Positions 1 through 12,400 of a stretch of 64,000 nt of DNA are shown here, one piece after another (the stretch's first letter is position 1; each line of letters opens with the position of its first letter). The notes under the pieces are model-generated. The model did not search any database and was not told the origin of the DNA. It worked only from the letters and a program-made list of their open reading frames with translations. This DNA comes from Spizellomyces punctatus DAOM BR117 (taxonomy: Eukaryota; Chytridiomycota; Chytridiomycetes; Spizellomycetales; Spizellomycetaceae). The DNA is taken from the NCBI RefSeq assembly GCF_000182565.1, contig NW_015971540.1, positions 62,001 through 126,000 of the forward strand, given 5' to 3'. The position numbers and the translations under genes were made by a program.

Positions 1-890
1 GCCGATGTGGAGAGTATAAAGGTGTGTATGCAAGGACCTCTAATAACCCCGGCTTCAAGGACTAGACTAATTGCATAGTACAAGCACATCAACATGGACA
101 AGATCGTGCACAACGCATTTGCTGCCTGCCTATCCAAATCCTCTCTGCCGCACCTCCCCAACCTTTTATCCACATGGGACTCCGCGAAAGACTGGACCCA
201 AACGGATCAGAATACTCCATCCGTTACTCGAGTTGAGCAGCGACTATCTTCCTCTGAACCAATTCGGGATGCGGCGGAAGGAGCTATCGAAGATTTGCAT
301 TGCCTATTAACCGGAGTACGATCAAAGACACGGAAGCGGAAGAAGAATCCTCCAACGCAGAAACTCTCCACTGTGTCCAAAGTCTCTGTGCAAACTGACG
401 ATGACGATGACGAGGCCGACTCGGACGAGATGTCACGGCCTGTAACGTCTGCCTTCATCGCTTCTCTGGGTGATAGCGACTCAGAGTTGGATCTTAGTGT
501 GTCGGAAGTTGAGGAAAGCGACTACGACCAGCCAGCCTCTAAGAAAGTCAAAAAGAATCGACAGGGACAAAGAGCTCGGCGAGCGTACGTTTTGATATCC
601 TGGTATTCCGTCTTTAGCTCATCGACTCACCGCAGCGTGTTATTTTGAACAGCCAAGCAGAAAAGCTTTATGGCCAAAGGGCAAAGCACCTCCAAAACGC
701 CTCTCATCCACCACCAAACTCCAAACGCGCCCCTTCATCAACAACAACACAACCTGTCAAAGAAGTCCCAAAAGAGACGCTCCACCCATCATGGGAAGCC
801 AAACGCAAGGCAAAGGAAGCGCAGAGCATGATTTTGCAGGCTGGCAAACCAAAGAAGATTGTGTTTGGGTCTGAATCCGATGAGGATTAG
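1..890 (+). CDS. BUD22/SRFBP1-family ribosome biogenesis protein (5' partial)
   Basis: Exons 1..21 (continues off the left edge), 79..584 and 653..890; phases agree (0 at the first junction, 2+1 at the second). The last exons encode about 254 residues. The joined sequence gives GQRARRA-QAEKLYGQRAKHL, and near the end LHPSWEAKRKAKEAQ then KKIVFGSESDED. Both are hallmarks of the conserved C-terminal BUD22 region. The middle is acidic and Ser-rich with Lys/Arg blocks, as usual for nucleolar proteins. In yeast Bud22 acts in 40S subunit maturation; the animal homologue SRFBP1 has also been linked to transcription. The ATG at 94 is internal: a good intron (branch GACTAA, acceptor TTGCATAG) joins codon-aligned sequence at 1..21, so the true start lies outside the window. 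The family call is confident; the exact role here is by homology. Confidence 0.8.
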
Positions 891-1092
891 ACCATCGCCT
901 GTATGTTTTTTTGGACAATTATTGTACATAGAATTTCATTGAGGGATGGCGACTACGATTCAAAGCACCATATTGAAAATCATTAAACACTATGATATAC
1001 ACGCGAATGTGAAAAATACTCCAATTGGATAAGACCCAAACGCTTGACTGCGTCTCCCGTTCTGATCCTCCTATACTCCTTTCTTATTCTTC

Positions 1093-2080
1093 TCATGAGG
1101 TTGCTCCCGCGGATTCTCCTGTTATGGATTTGCCTGTTAGTGTAATTCCGCCTTTGCCAACTACATGTGCAAGAGGAAGTTAGTTCAAAATATGGTCCAC
1201 GCAATGAGCTCTCCATGCTCCAGCATCCTAACCCCTCCAAACTCCGAACAACTGCTTGACACTCACTATCAATAATCCCCTTGGTTTTGAGCACGTAGAG
1301 TACAATCGCCACAACCACTAGCACAACAATCAACAAAATAAACACGATGAAGATCTTATCGGTCGCCATTCGTCTCAAAAACACACGCAATTGCTTTTCG
1401 GCTCGTTTGAGATTACTTTCCACCGTCGCAAGATCTTCCTGAATCTTGGACATCTGATTTCCCTGTTTCAAAACTTCATCTTTAACAGCCAATCCCATCT
1501 CCAACGTTTCCTCCACAATACGTTTCGTCCTTGCCGTCGACTGCTGGGTCTGCTCCTGGATTTGAATTGCGGTTTGAGTGATTTCTTTATTCGACATATC
1601 GTCGATAGTTTTTTTTTGCTTCAGATCATCGGTTTGGGCGGTTGTTTCGGCCCATTGGACATCTTGCGTTAGTTGGGCGATTTTCTGCTCGTAGGCTTTG
1701 GCTTTTTGATCCCAGGTGGTTGTTGGAGGGGGAAGTTCGCGGATTTCGACGAGGAGGGTTCTGTGTAGTTTTTTGGCGCGGTTTAGCCGGTTTTTGAGGT
1801 AGCTACATTTCTGGTTTAGGATGCCGAGCGGGTGTGGTAAGGAAAGAGTGGAGGCGGTCGCCCAGTGAATACCAACCTCATAGAACTGATATTGTAATTC
1901 AGAAACAAACCTCCATACGCTCCTGCCCTTTCAGTCTTGGTAGTTCCTTCCCCAACACATTCTCAATCTGCTCAAGCACCTCTTGCATTTCCTCATCGTA
2001 GTCGTCCAACTCTATTGTTTACTCAGTTTTGTTACATCTCGGAGTATTAAGTGCTACTTAAGCTCTGGCTTACCTGACAT
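1093..2080 (-). CDS. NPSN-type Qb-SNARE, tail-anchored
   Basis: Minus-strand exons 2074..2080, 1911..2011, 1267..1810 and 1093..1160 join in phase to 239 residues. The first coding exon is only 7 nt (ATG TCA G). The N-terminal half is helical and charged. The SNARE helix covers about residues 105-165 and ends in RRMATDKIFIVF, followed by a Val/Ile/Leu-rich transmembrane segment (about 167-190) and a short Gly/Ser-rich luminal tail. The ATDK motif before the membrane anchor and the spacing match novel plant SNAREs (NPSN) rather than Vti1, Bos1 or Gos1. NPSNs act as Qb-SNAREs in vesicle fusion at the plasma membrane or cell plate in plants. The assignment rests on remembered family motifs, so a divergent Vti1- or Bos1-like protein is not fully excluded. 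Confidence 0.72.
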
Positions 2081-2420
2081 GACGGGCACTCAAAACTCGT
2101 TGGTCAGTATGGGTTGTAAGGAGGACGCTAATTGCCCATGCAAACGCTGAATCACAGCTGGAATTAAACAATTTGTGAGAGCGGGGTGATTACGGCATTG
2201 ATTACGTAGATTGCCATCGCGACCTGTACTGTCCAGGCAGCCGTTCTCCTCAAGTAAAAAGCACCTTTTGCGAAACTGTACCAAATATCTTCGTTTTACC
2301 TAACAAGAGCGGGCGTCTATGCTGCTTCCCAAAGAAAGCACAAAACCAGAGTGTCGATAAACTACCGAGTCTATCCTACTGAGCGTGACACTGCCTACAA
2401 CTACCATCAAATAAAGATAT
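2081..2420. other. intergenic between SNARE gene start and FAM72 gene end
   Basis: About 340 bp with no supported exon. It should hold the promoter and 5' UTR of the SNARE gene and the 3' UTR of the FAM72 gene, both on the minus strand. Confidence 0.5.
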
Positions 2421-3835
2421 CTAACGGCACATTTTATCATAAATGTCGGCAAACTCCATGTCCTTGTCCGCTCGTGGGAGGTGGGCCCAAAGAAGAGCCC
2501 GTGTTCCTATGATCGGATAAGGTTGTGAGCCCCGCACTAACCAACACTTTATAAGGCATTCTTGATTCAAGCGACAAATACCTGCAGAATCCAACCGATC
2601 AGCGTAGGCGACCTCAGATATGTGAAACATCCAGAAATGCCCGTTGTTGCAAGCTTCCATGCAGGGTTCGCAAGGCTGCGTGACATGGTATCCGATAACG
2701 TTTCCACTATGCAGGATAATCAAGGTTTGTCGTCGAAACTGAATCTCATCAGATCGCAACATACCAGCCCAAACATGCCACATCTCGAATACGACAGAAA
2801 CAGTTTCGCGTCTGATAGTCATCATTCACTAATTGAACACCTAAGAATTGAAGAGAATGTGAATTCTACCGCATATCGCTCCAGATCGTCATCCCACAGC
2901 GCACACTCACCATTAGGTGGTACATCCGTCGAAAATAACTCAATCTTAACCACAAGTCCAGAAAATTCAATGAGCATCCATCACTGATGCCAAAGAATAA
3001 ACCATTCGCGTAAATCTCACATTCATATCAGCTAACAAAATAGCCTTCATTCCTCGTCTGCACACAACTGCCGTACAATGCCTGCAAGTTAATTCGCAAA
3101 CAACTTTGCTTCTAAATTGAGGTCGTATATTATCATTCAAAGATCCCTCGGAAGATTGTCGTGACCACGTTCCTCGTGTGGTCGTACTGGTGTTGGTCAT
3201 GCCGTCATTGGCACCCATAGAAGACGTAAAGTTCCCTCGGCGCAAAGCCATACGAGACGCCGGAATATGAAACATGTTGCTAGAAGAAGTTGATTGAGAC
3301 CGGGAGGTTGTAGTGGTATAGTTTTGAGATGACTGTTGCTGTCCGACCCGCGACTGGTGTTGAACATGATGCCGTGCGCTTGATGCGGACACCGGAGGAC
3401 CAGAGGATGAGCTGGTTGGAGCCGGAACTTGACCAGGACTCATCCCCGCCGTCGCTACGTAAACATATCCGCTGTAGCTGGTGTGCGCTGGATAGAACGC
3501 TGGGTATGGGTGAGATGGGGTGGCAGCAGTGAGTGTTTGGTAGGGGTAGCGGCCAGGCATATTATTGTGACGTGGGATCACAGATGAAACAAGGGATGGC
3601 GAACTGTCATCGTCTTCGGCCTCAATAACACCTGCGGGTTGATGGGCTGTGTGAAGAGTGCATACGATGAGAATGGATGCAACGGATGTTTCCTGTCATG
3701 CAAGGGTATGACATTGTCTGTGGATGGTCCATTGTGTAAACTGGCCCACAGACTTTGCCACGTCGGTTACCGGCACGTACCAGCTCTAGTACCAAACTCT
3801 CTCTCCATCAAGTGACGATGACTAGGAACGGACAT
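2421..3835 (-). CDS. FAM72: FAM72-family protein with long disordered N-terminus
   Basis: Six minus-strand exons (3781..3835, 3021..3631, 2911..2944, 2765..2840, 2582..2706, 2421..2506) join in phase to 328 residues. From about residue 205 the protein follows FAM72 closely: CELTCRHC, RRGMKAILLADMN, ELFSTDVPP, CRIRDVACLGCGN, VIGYHV, CNNGHFWMFH, DRLDSAG, ALLWAHLP. The cysteine pairs suggest a metal-binding fold. Mammalian FAM72A binds the uracil glycosylase UNG2 and promotes its degradation. The first 200 residues are Ser/Thr/Pro/Gln/Tyr-rich, look disordered and are absent from mammalian FAM72. The 55-nt first exon (MSVPSHRH) is chosen because its donor phase matches and the next exon has no in-frame ATG before the domain. 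Confidence is high for the family and moderate for the exact start. Confidence 0.88.
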
Positions 3836-4300
3836 AGGAAGACCAGCTACAAGTGAACAGATACAGATACCACACTATCCAGCGCTGTGTTACGAAGGTC
3901 CACCGTACCAATTCTCAAACTGGCACACACAGTGGTATTTTCAGCCGCCGCCTTGACTAACTGAACCTTGAGGGTCGTTGACGACTTTTCAAAAAGGCTT
4001 CATAGAAGGCATTATATCCTTTCTCTGATGTTTGGGTCGCCCCTAACTATCTGTATATCCATACATTGTTCTATCCTTTATTTTTAGAAAAGATCGCGTC
4101 CATCTAGGATGCCGTCATCCACACCTGTCTTGTATTCCCCCAGAACGTAAAGGTAATCCTGCCCGTCCAATTAGCGCAATTAAAGAGGCCCCAACACCTG
4201 CGACAAGGGAGAATGGGACAAGCTCCAAAGTTTGCTTACATAACCAAGCCGGATTCGCGTCGGAGGTCGACGAGTCCCCTGACCAGACGATCTAATCCAC
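3836..4300. other. intergenic upstream of FAM72 gene
   Basis: About 465 bp without a supported gene: promoter side of the FAM72 gene and 3' side of the SUGCT gene. Nothing specific recognised. Confidence 0.5.
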
Positions 4301-6213
4301 TTAGATTATTCCTCTTTCAACAAAACCATCAATTTCCTCCTCCGTATACTCTAGCATATTCGACAGAACTTCAAATGTATGTTGTCCCAAAATAGGCGGT
4401 GGAAGCCTGATGCTGGGTTTCGTATGAGAATACTTGACAGGAATACCAGTAAGCTTGATCCGACCAGCGCGCGGATGATCAACTTCTTGGATCATTTCTC
4501 TATGTATAACTTGCGGATGTTCAAAGGTTTGTTGGATGTTATTGACTGGCGCGAAAGGGAAGCCAAGGGATTTGAATTCCCTCAACCAATGTGACGTCGG
4601 ATGCTGGCGAAAGATATCGCTGAGGAGATCGATCTGAACATCGGACGGGGAAATATTTTAACTGACAAACAGGAAGGACTTGCAGCTGGACAACCTTGTG
4701 TACGTGGGACATACCAACTCCTTCCGATTCTCAACACGCGCAGCGTTCGTTTTGAACTTTTCATTTTCTACAAGGTCCAATCGCTCTATCTTGGTGCATA
4801 GTTTACGGAATTGTCCATCATTACCAGCACCGACAACAATGAAACTGTCCTTTGTTGGGAATGCCTGCAGATTGCGGTGTTAATACTGCCGCGTGCCTGC
4901 GCAACAACAGCACACACCTGGTAAGGCACAATGGCGGCGTGCTGTGTCCCCCATCGTTTAGCCTACGAGCCAAAGATCATTCAACATTATTCATCATAGT
5001 GTCAAGTTTGTTGTAAACCCAGATATCTCACCTCTTGGCCTCCAATCAAATAGCTATGTGCAATATTCGCGAGCGACGCTACTTGACATTCCTATAACAT
5101 TTCATGAGTCTTCCAATACAAATGGAAACACTCTCAATTTGGGTCCGCTTACAAGCAGCGAGATATCCAATTTCTGTCCGAGCCCGGTGCGTGCACGTGC
5201 GAGAAGTGCGGCTAAAACGGCACCATGTGTGTACAGTCCCGTCGTCATATCGGTAATGGCAACTCCTACCTTCACCGGCGGACCATCGGGCTCGCCAGTG
5301 ATGTACATGAGTCCAGCTTCCGCTCTGCGTGACAACAGCATAGTCAACATCCATCCAACCCTGCTGCCTCGCTGACACGTACTCTGTGATGACATCGTAT
5401 CCAGGAGCCTTTGCATATGGGCCATCAGGTCCATATCCAGTTATGGAGGCGTATATCAATCTGGGATTGACCTTTCGCAGGTCCTCATATCCCAGACCGA
5501 TTTCATCGAGTTTACCGGGCACGAAATTCTCCACCATCACATCAGATTTGGCTGCCAGCCTCTTCAATATGTCCAGTCCCTCAGGTTTCTTGAAGTTTAC
5601 TGTGATAGATTTTTTATTTCGGTTGACCCCCAGAAAGTAGGCGCTTTCCCCAGGTTGATTATCGTTCGAATCTTTGTTCGGGGCAAAGGGTGGGCCCTGA
5701 TAGCAGTATGAATGTTAATGTCTTACAGCAGAAGGAGGCCAGATGTACGGACCCACGCTCGCGTATCATCTGTTATCATCAATAAACAGTCATTAAGTGA
5801 GAGCTCCTGTCGTAATAAGGTCGATATGCCTACCTCCAGACTTGGGATTCTCGACTTTGATAATCTCAGCCCTTTGTTTAACAGTAATTTGAGTATTTTC
5901 CATATTCCTAGGACGGCAATTGAAATCCTATACCCATAGTCCCCAAGAATCATGGCTGCAAAACCCGGATGTCAGTAAGAGATCCCAGTAAGCTACTTGC
6001 AGCCGCTCCGGACTTACTACAATACGGTCCAGCCAACACTCGAGTCAAGTCCAATACTCTCACCCCTTCCAAAGGCAAAGCATTGGCGGCTGCTGAGGAC
6101 GTCGAGCTGTGTTGGCGACGAGCGGACGAACATAACACAGTGGGACGAAATGCGACGAGATGATGGCAAAGCCCCCTCACTGGCGGCATAAGTGGAAGGT
6201 TTATGAAGTGCAT
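4301..6213 (-). CDS. SUGCT: succinate-hydroxymethylglutarate CoA-transferase (class III), mitochondrial
   Basis: Ten minus-strand exons (6018..6213, 5934..5955, 5834..5871, 5753..5769, 5383..5696, 5153..5324, 5032..5091, 4918..4962, 4715..4864, 4301..4633) give 448 residues with all phases consistent. Family landmarks in order: LEGVRVLDLTRVLAGPYCTM, DDTRAWGPPF, VNRNKKSI, ENFVPGKLDEIGLGYEDL, ITGYGPDGPYAKAPGYDVI (likely holding the catalytic Asp), YITGEPDGPPVKVG, DMTTGLYTHGAV, and C-terminal GQHTFEVL. It transfers CoA from succinyl-CoA to glutarate in lysine and tryptophan catabolism. The Arg/Ser-rich start lacks acidic residues and looks like a mitochondrial presequence. ATGs at 6321, 6213 and 6189 are all in frame; 6213 is a compromise. 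Exons of 22 and 17 nt are notable, and the donor after the 17-nt exon (GTCCGT) is weak. Confidence 0.9.
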
Positions 6214-6414
6214 GGTCAACGCTGCGACGTGCCGTACAGCGACAGATGGGACGAATGAACTGTAAAGCAAGAAGTCGGGAAAACACAACCAGTGCAGATG
6301 TATTACAAGCGTAATACTCATTTATCCCAGTTTGGGTTAATTGCGACTTAATCTACCAGCACCAGCTTTTCCTCGTTTCTGCCGTTGTCAAACTCTGGAC
6401 CCAACAATCAGGAA
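6214..6414. promoter_or_regulatory. bidirectional promoter region, SUGCT / ABHD12-like
   Basis: About 200 bp between divergently oriented start codons. No core element is clear. If SUGCT starts at 6321 the shared region shrinks to about 93 bp. Confidence 0.45.
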
Positions 6415-7927
6415 ATGGCCCAACGAAAAAAGGCGGAGAGGAAGACTGGTTCCATTGGGGCTCGCTTACTGCGATGGGGAACAATTATTGTAACATCTTA
6501 CTTGGTTCTCCTACTGGCGCTGGTTTCATACCCGGAGGTGTTCCAACCCCATCTCATATACTTGAATTGGATCCGATATCCGTCGGTTAATTGGTCAGGG
6601 GACGCCCAAGAGTTTGGTTTTCGAGGTATGTGCTGAGGCTCCGGAACTAGTATACAGCGCGAGTGTTAAGTTTCTTTCGTAGCTGGTACTGTGCGAAGCA
6701 TCAAGTTCTCGACACCTGACAATGTCACTTTGGGTATGGTTAAAAGAGACGTCAGTGAATAGAGTTGAATAGACTTGACTTTCTAAGCCTGGGTCTACTA
6801 TCGCTTTAGGAGCATGGCACATTCTCCCTCGCACATCAGCACCTTCCGTTCTATCGCTTACTAAAGGTGGCGCATCACCAGTCGGTAAAGAGTCCGTAGA
6901 AGACCGTGATGTCAGATTTACCAAGGCACTCCAATCTGCCGGACGAGTGTTCCTGTATTTTCACGGAAATGCAGGCAATCGAGCAACTGGCCATCGGACT
7001 GATTTCTATAAGGTAACGATCAATACCAATATGACTTTTGCAATAGGATATCTGATGCCTTCCGCTTCAGATTATCCAAGACCTGGGGGACAACACGCAT
7101 ATCATCGCCGTGGACTGTCGTGGATTTGGAGACTCCGATGGATATTTTGCCTCGGAATATGGCATTCAGATTGATGCTGTCGCATCGTTCGATTGGATCG
7201 TGGCACAAGGCGTGAGCCCATCGAAAATCGTTGTCGTTGGCCACAGCTTGGGGACGGGTATTGCCACGTACTTGGCTCACAACATAACTGTCTCGCGTGG
7301 TATTCACGGAGGAGGAGGACTTTTGCTACTTGCTGGATATGCATCAATCCCGGATGCGGCGCTTGGGTATGTCTGCTTCAGACGCGACCACTACATGAGG
7401 CAAGAGTTAATAGTTACTGAACTAGATATCCCATGGTACCGCTGCTGTGGCCCTTCAAGCATCACCCATCTCTCGCAACCAAAGCTAAGAGTTTCGTAGT
7501 CGAGCGGTGGGAGTCCTCGCGCAATATTCGTGATACCCACGGATGGCCAGTGCTTCTTGTGCATGGGAGCCGTGATTACGAAATACTGCCATGGCAAGCC
7601 AGGAATCTCTTTTTGCAGGCCGTTTCGGCGCGGATAGGAACCGAGGCTGTCGAGCCACCAGAAGACGCGGTAACCGCCCTGGCACCTGACCATGAAGAGG
7701 GTAGTCATTTGGAATATGAAGGATACGACATTCGAACGTTGCCTGGTCGGGAGGCGTGGCTGTGGACTCTTCGCCCTAATAAGGACGCCGATGCCGTTGT
7801 CCGTGGCCCGAAAGATATTGGAAACGTTTGGTACCTAGAGGTGAAGCATGGGGGGCACAACAGCTTGTCTAAATTCCATGTGGTACCTGACACCATTGAA
7901 GCGTGGGCGACCATAAACGGGTTGTAG
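6415..7927 (+). CDS. ABHD12-like membrane alpha/beta-hydrolase (lysophospholipase)
   Basis: Five exons (6415..6625, 6683..6733, 6810..7012, 7071..7366, 7426..7927) join in phase to 420 residues. A Lys/Arg-rich head precedes one transmembrane helix (about 21-41). The hydrolase domain shows LGAWHILP, FLYFHGNAGNRATGHR (oxyanion region), CRGFGDSDG, the nucleophile elbow GHSLG, LVHGSRDYEILPW (acid) and KHGGHNS (histidine). These match ABHD12/ABHD12B, which hydrolyse lysophosphatidylserine and related lipids at the ER membrane. Start chosen at the first ATG of the frame (aggaaATGgcc). The region between the acid and the histidine is longer than in animals. The substrate is inferred. Confidence 0.83.
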
Positions 7928-8128
7928 GCTAGGAGGTAGCAAGAGGTTTGCTACTCATTATATTCATCCTCGTGTCGTATGTAAAGTAACCATTTACGTC
8001 CTCATAGCATGTAGGGCAAACTGACAACTGGTAATCATATAAAGTAGATGTTGTACAATATTACAATAACGTGACTGGGCGCCTGGCCGTGGCGGACTAC
8101 ATAAAATATAAAGCGCATTAATGTCCAA

Positions 8129-9053
8129 TTACATACTCAACCAAGAACACAGTGAAACAATCGAAACAGATGTTGCCACCATCCTGAGTATAATCATTTT
8201 GTCTAACTGTGATGACCTCCAACCTGAAGATGGAAATGCTAGTGCAATATTCGTCGGTGTCGCGGGGGAAAGCGTGGACGTTGGAAAAACGCCCGTCTCC
8301 GTTGCTGTTGCAACCATTTGTTGCTTACTCACATTCGTCGGGTTCAGTGGGATTGGTCTCTGACGGAGACGCCCTTCTTGAGGACATATCACATCATTGA
8401 CGCAGACAATGAAGGGTGGAGATTCCGCGTTACTGGCACCTGGGACACCATTCACGAGTTCTGTCCACCTCAAATCGATCTTGCAGGTAATAGTGGGGTC
8501 AGTTCCACCTGGGTGCCGGGGTGGAAGTGTGGATGCGCCACCGAACGGAATGGACAGAGATCCACTTCTAGTACTTCCGCTCAATGATTGTTTTGAGGAT
8601 GCTGCCATCTGCAGGGTGAAATTTCGGCGATTTATTATTTGCCAAGCTTAGCCAGCAACTCCCAGCGACATACCTGTTCAGTGGGCAACGCTTTCAACGG
8701 ACCCGACCCGAGGCCATCGCATACGCACTTCCACGATGCAGAGATGGTCGGTAATGAACCGTTCAAGGCTGGCACGTACGTATAGTCAAATTGAATACGC
8801 AGGTTAGCGATTCCAGAGGTTCCGGCCGTTGAGTTGACTATTGGTGAAGGGATATGTCCAATGGAAAATGCAACATCTCCTGCTCGCGCTACGTGATTGG
8901 CCGTATGAAAAGAACTTTCCATAGGAATATTGATCCAAACATGGAAGACTCACCAAGGTCGATGCACAGTTCAAAAAGAATGACTGCGACAAACCACGTC
9001 CGAAGTTGGAATACACGATGAGGTATCATGACGGATAACGACTTTGAATGCAT
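8129..9053 (-). CDS. secreted, probably GPI-anchored protein of unknown function
   Basis: Three minus-strand exons (8954..9053, 8674..8888, 8129..8608) join in phase to 264 residues. Residues about 12-34 are hydrophobic (TWFVAVILFELC), as in a signal peptide. The protein ends in a short hydrophobic stretch (MVATSVSIVSLCSWLSM) after a polar spacer, as in GPI-attachment signals. The mature part is Ser/Thr/Pro-rich with several N-x-S/T sites and scattered cysteines, including a CVC pair. I do not recognise the family. The acceptor of exon 2 (CACGTAG) was chosen for phase, so the exact junction is less certain. It could be a cell-wall or cell-surface protein. Confidence 0.5.
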
Positions 9054-9431
9054 GGCGAATGGCAACTGCAGTGCTCCGTCGACAGCATACAAGGATGCCA
9101 GACTGTCAACGAAATAGCCAAAGTAACCCCATTGCTATGAAGAACGCGAGAACGCGACGCGTCAGACAGTCCAAGGGCTTACGTTTGCTTCTTCCAGCCA
9201 CGTTTGTTACTGTTGACAAAACTCATACAATTAAATAACTTTTTAAAGACATGACGAGTGGTAGTTTCCCTACTATCAGATATTCTTGCTATTCGTCATG
9301 GCCTACATGATCATAATCTTATTAGATTGGGTATATCGACTAGTTCAACAAACTTGGCTGGCGATCACGTGAAATGGCTGGGCGTCAAAGACTGGGAGCA
9401 TTAGCCTTACCGCTGTCTTTCCGACAGAGCG
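9054..9431. other. intergenic, divergent promoters
   Basis: About 380 bp between the starts of the GPI-type gene (-) and the sorting-nexin gene (+). No motif clearly supported. Confidence 0.45.
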
Positions 9432-12400
9432 ATGGGTTTGGATGGGCTACAGTTCCTAGCCCTCGGCCTGCTCTTGTATCCTCACCTTCCCCAGGTCCTG
9501 CCATTCCTAGCATTTATAGGTCTCCTTTCTGTAGCTGCGTTTGGAGTCGGCTACTTGTTATTTGGGGCAGCCCAACCACCGCAGCAACCCTGTAAAATAC
9601 CGTTCGTTCCTCCGGAAGCTGGTACAAGACTTTCGTATACACACCACACTTTAAGAACGGGTAATGGAGAGGAGGAATTGAGGGGTCAGGCCTCTTGGGA
9701 AGCTGGGTTGACGGTTGACCCAGGAAATCAGCTTCCAAGGACTTTCGAGGATAGCATAGCTCTCACCTTACGCGAAACAATTCGAGCCCAATTTACAAAA
9801 CCTTTGTCCAGCATATTTGAGAGACGACCATCTTCAAAAAACTTACAGGGGAGGGCGTTTAACCTTCAACGGACAGAGAGAGATAGTGCAACGGGGCAAG
9901 AGGAGTCGGCTGCTAGCGACCATTCTCACGAACTGAGTATATCTCAATCCATTGAGCAAAGCATAGTGGAAACTGTCATTGATCCAAACGTCCAACGTCT
10001 CTCCTCCACATTCGCAGCTTGGTATCAAAATCAGCGTCAGCTGCACATTGATAGCCGGATATATGCACAGACTTTGTCGATTGTCCATGAACACATCAGG
10101 CAATACAAAAAAGCCAGGCGGGACGTCCTGAGGGAACATGCCGTTGCCCGCTCGTCTAAAAGATTGAGTACATCCCTGAAAAGCCCACCAGTTTTAGGAG
10201 ATGACAGTCATCAAAGACATTTGGACGAGTTCATTGAGCAGGATGGGTGGGACGATGGTGCACAGCAGGACATAGGAGGAAATTCCTCCCTTCGGCATCA
10301 TACTGAAGAACTCAATTCACTTATTGTCGAGCGATTGAAAGCGTCGGGTGAACTTCATCCAGCGGCAAGCAAGGGCCCAAAAGAGGAAATGGCATGGCTT
10401 CGGTCCCTTGTACAGAAGCTATGGGAGGAGGTGGATTCCATGCAGTCATTGGGAAGACCGAAGGGGACAAATTGGGCCAAGTCGGAATCCAAGGGGGCTT
10501 TTCGGACTCCGTCTCGCCTCATGAAAATTTTATTGCGAGAGTGGGTTGTATGCAGAGTTCTGCAGCCTGCTCTCGACCTGGTATGTCATCCTGAATGGAT
10601 CAACCGCCAGATTTATCAGAAGGTAAGCCTTTCATCGCAGCTGTCAAGTAACAGGTCAGGCCGTAACGGATTTCCTCATATTCCGATGCAGGCAAGGCGT
10701 TCATTACTGGCTCATAAAGCAATCAAAAGCTGTCGCTCTACCTTGGAAAGCCATTTCTCTGATTTCCCGCCCGCTTTCATGCAACCTGCGATCAGTAAAC
10801 GAAGCAACCGCTTCTCGCTTTCTCAAAAGTGGCGTTACCTGGAAGCTTTGGGTCCATATGCCAAGAAAGCAAGATCCACGATTGACGCCCAAGCTGTTCG
10901 TTTTCAGATAACTGCTGAAATCCGGAGAATGGTGGAAGCGGGCAAGAATTCAACGGAATCATCCGAAAGCCTTAGACGGTATATAAAAGCTCTTAAAATC
11001 CTGCGCGAGAAGCTCGATAAACGGATCGCAATATTGACTGGAATGCATGGGGCGCGCGCTTCGGTAATGGACCTTGTTTCTGATATCTGACAAATATTTT
11101 GCAAGTTTCTGATGTCTTCTCAGGATAGTTCGAGAAAGAAGTCCGATCCTGCTATCGCTTCATCGACGGGCACTGGCGACGTGGCGGCACTGACGTTACG
11201 GATGTTACTCGATGAATATATGGAGCTTGACGAGGCAAATGCCGGACTGTGTGGGTTATGGTACTTCATTGATTACCTCGAAAAGCAACACGAAGGTGGG
11301 ATCGCCAAAGTCAGATTTTGGTTAGCCGCTGAAGGGTACAGGTGAGATAATATGGGTGTGGACGCCCAGTGCTTCCATTAACTTGAATAAATTCCAGGAA
11401 ACTTGTTGGAAGGCTATGCAATAATGGAACGGGTAATGAGGGCGAAATCGTTGGCGTCAATGAGAGGCTGCGTAAGGAAGCAACAAAGATCTATAACACT
11501 TTCTTAGCGCCTTCTGGAGGTGATGCACCGCTAGTGGACCTTGGAAACGACATAGTGACCGGAGCGATTAGAGAGTTTATCGCAACCGACAGCACATCGG
11601 ATGTGGACAGTGGAGATCACCGTTGTGTTCTGATTGCGCAAGAAGGGATTTTTAAAATTCTTGAACTTGACTTCAAGGAGTTCGTCCATTCTGAATCTTA
11701 CTTTCGCTGGCGAAGTGAAGTCGAAAAATCAAAACTAACTGATCTCGGACATGGAATCCCGTCCAATTCATTCGACCCTCACATGCCCTATCGATCAGGT
11801 CCACATGTCTGGGATTTTGCTGATGTCAGTGGTGATATCAAGAAAGGAACTGTTATTCTACTCTTAGATCGAGAGTTAGAGGCAGCCGCACATAGGTTGA
11901 ATGGATCACCTTCCCCTGAAGGGGAGCACCAAAGGGGCCGGTCTCCTAGCAAAGGGAATACGGGGAAGATGGAATCTCAGAGCGATGTTTCTGTTGATCT
12001 GACAATGACTCTATCCGACTCTGACGTTATGCCAGATGGAACGCATGCATCAACTGAGAAGCAAGAACCAGCAGACGAAGAGCCCGACATTCACGCTCCG
12101 GGTGAACTTCTATTCAATACCACAAAAGTACAGGAGCTGCAGGAGTCACTGGACAGCGTTTTGGCGCAGCTCAACTGTCTGAATCTACTGGCGGAACGAG
12201 CCTTGTCTGTTTCCTCTACATCTAACGAAATTGCTAGCGGGCGGGCATTTATACTGGACCAAACTAGGGAAATATTGCGCCAGGAAATTGGCGATCTGAC
12301 AAAAGCCAAAGCCAAGTTCGAGAGCAAAGAGCAAAAGGATGCCATTGTTCCCGGACAATGCATTGTCAAAATCGAGGCAGCTGTAGACGATGTTGTGGCT

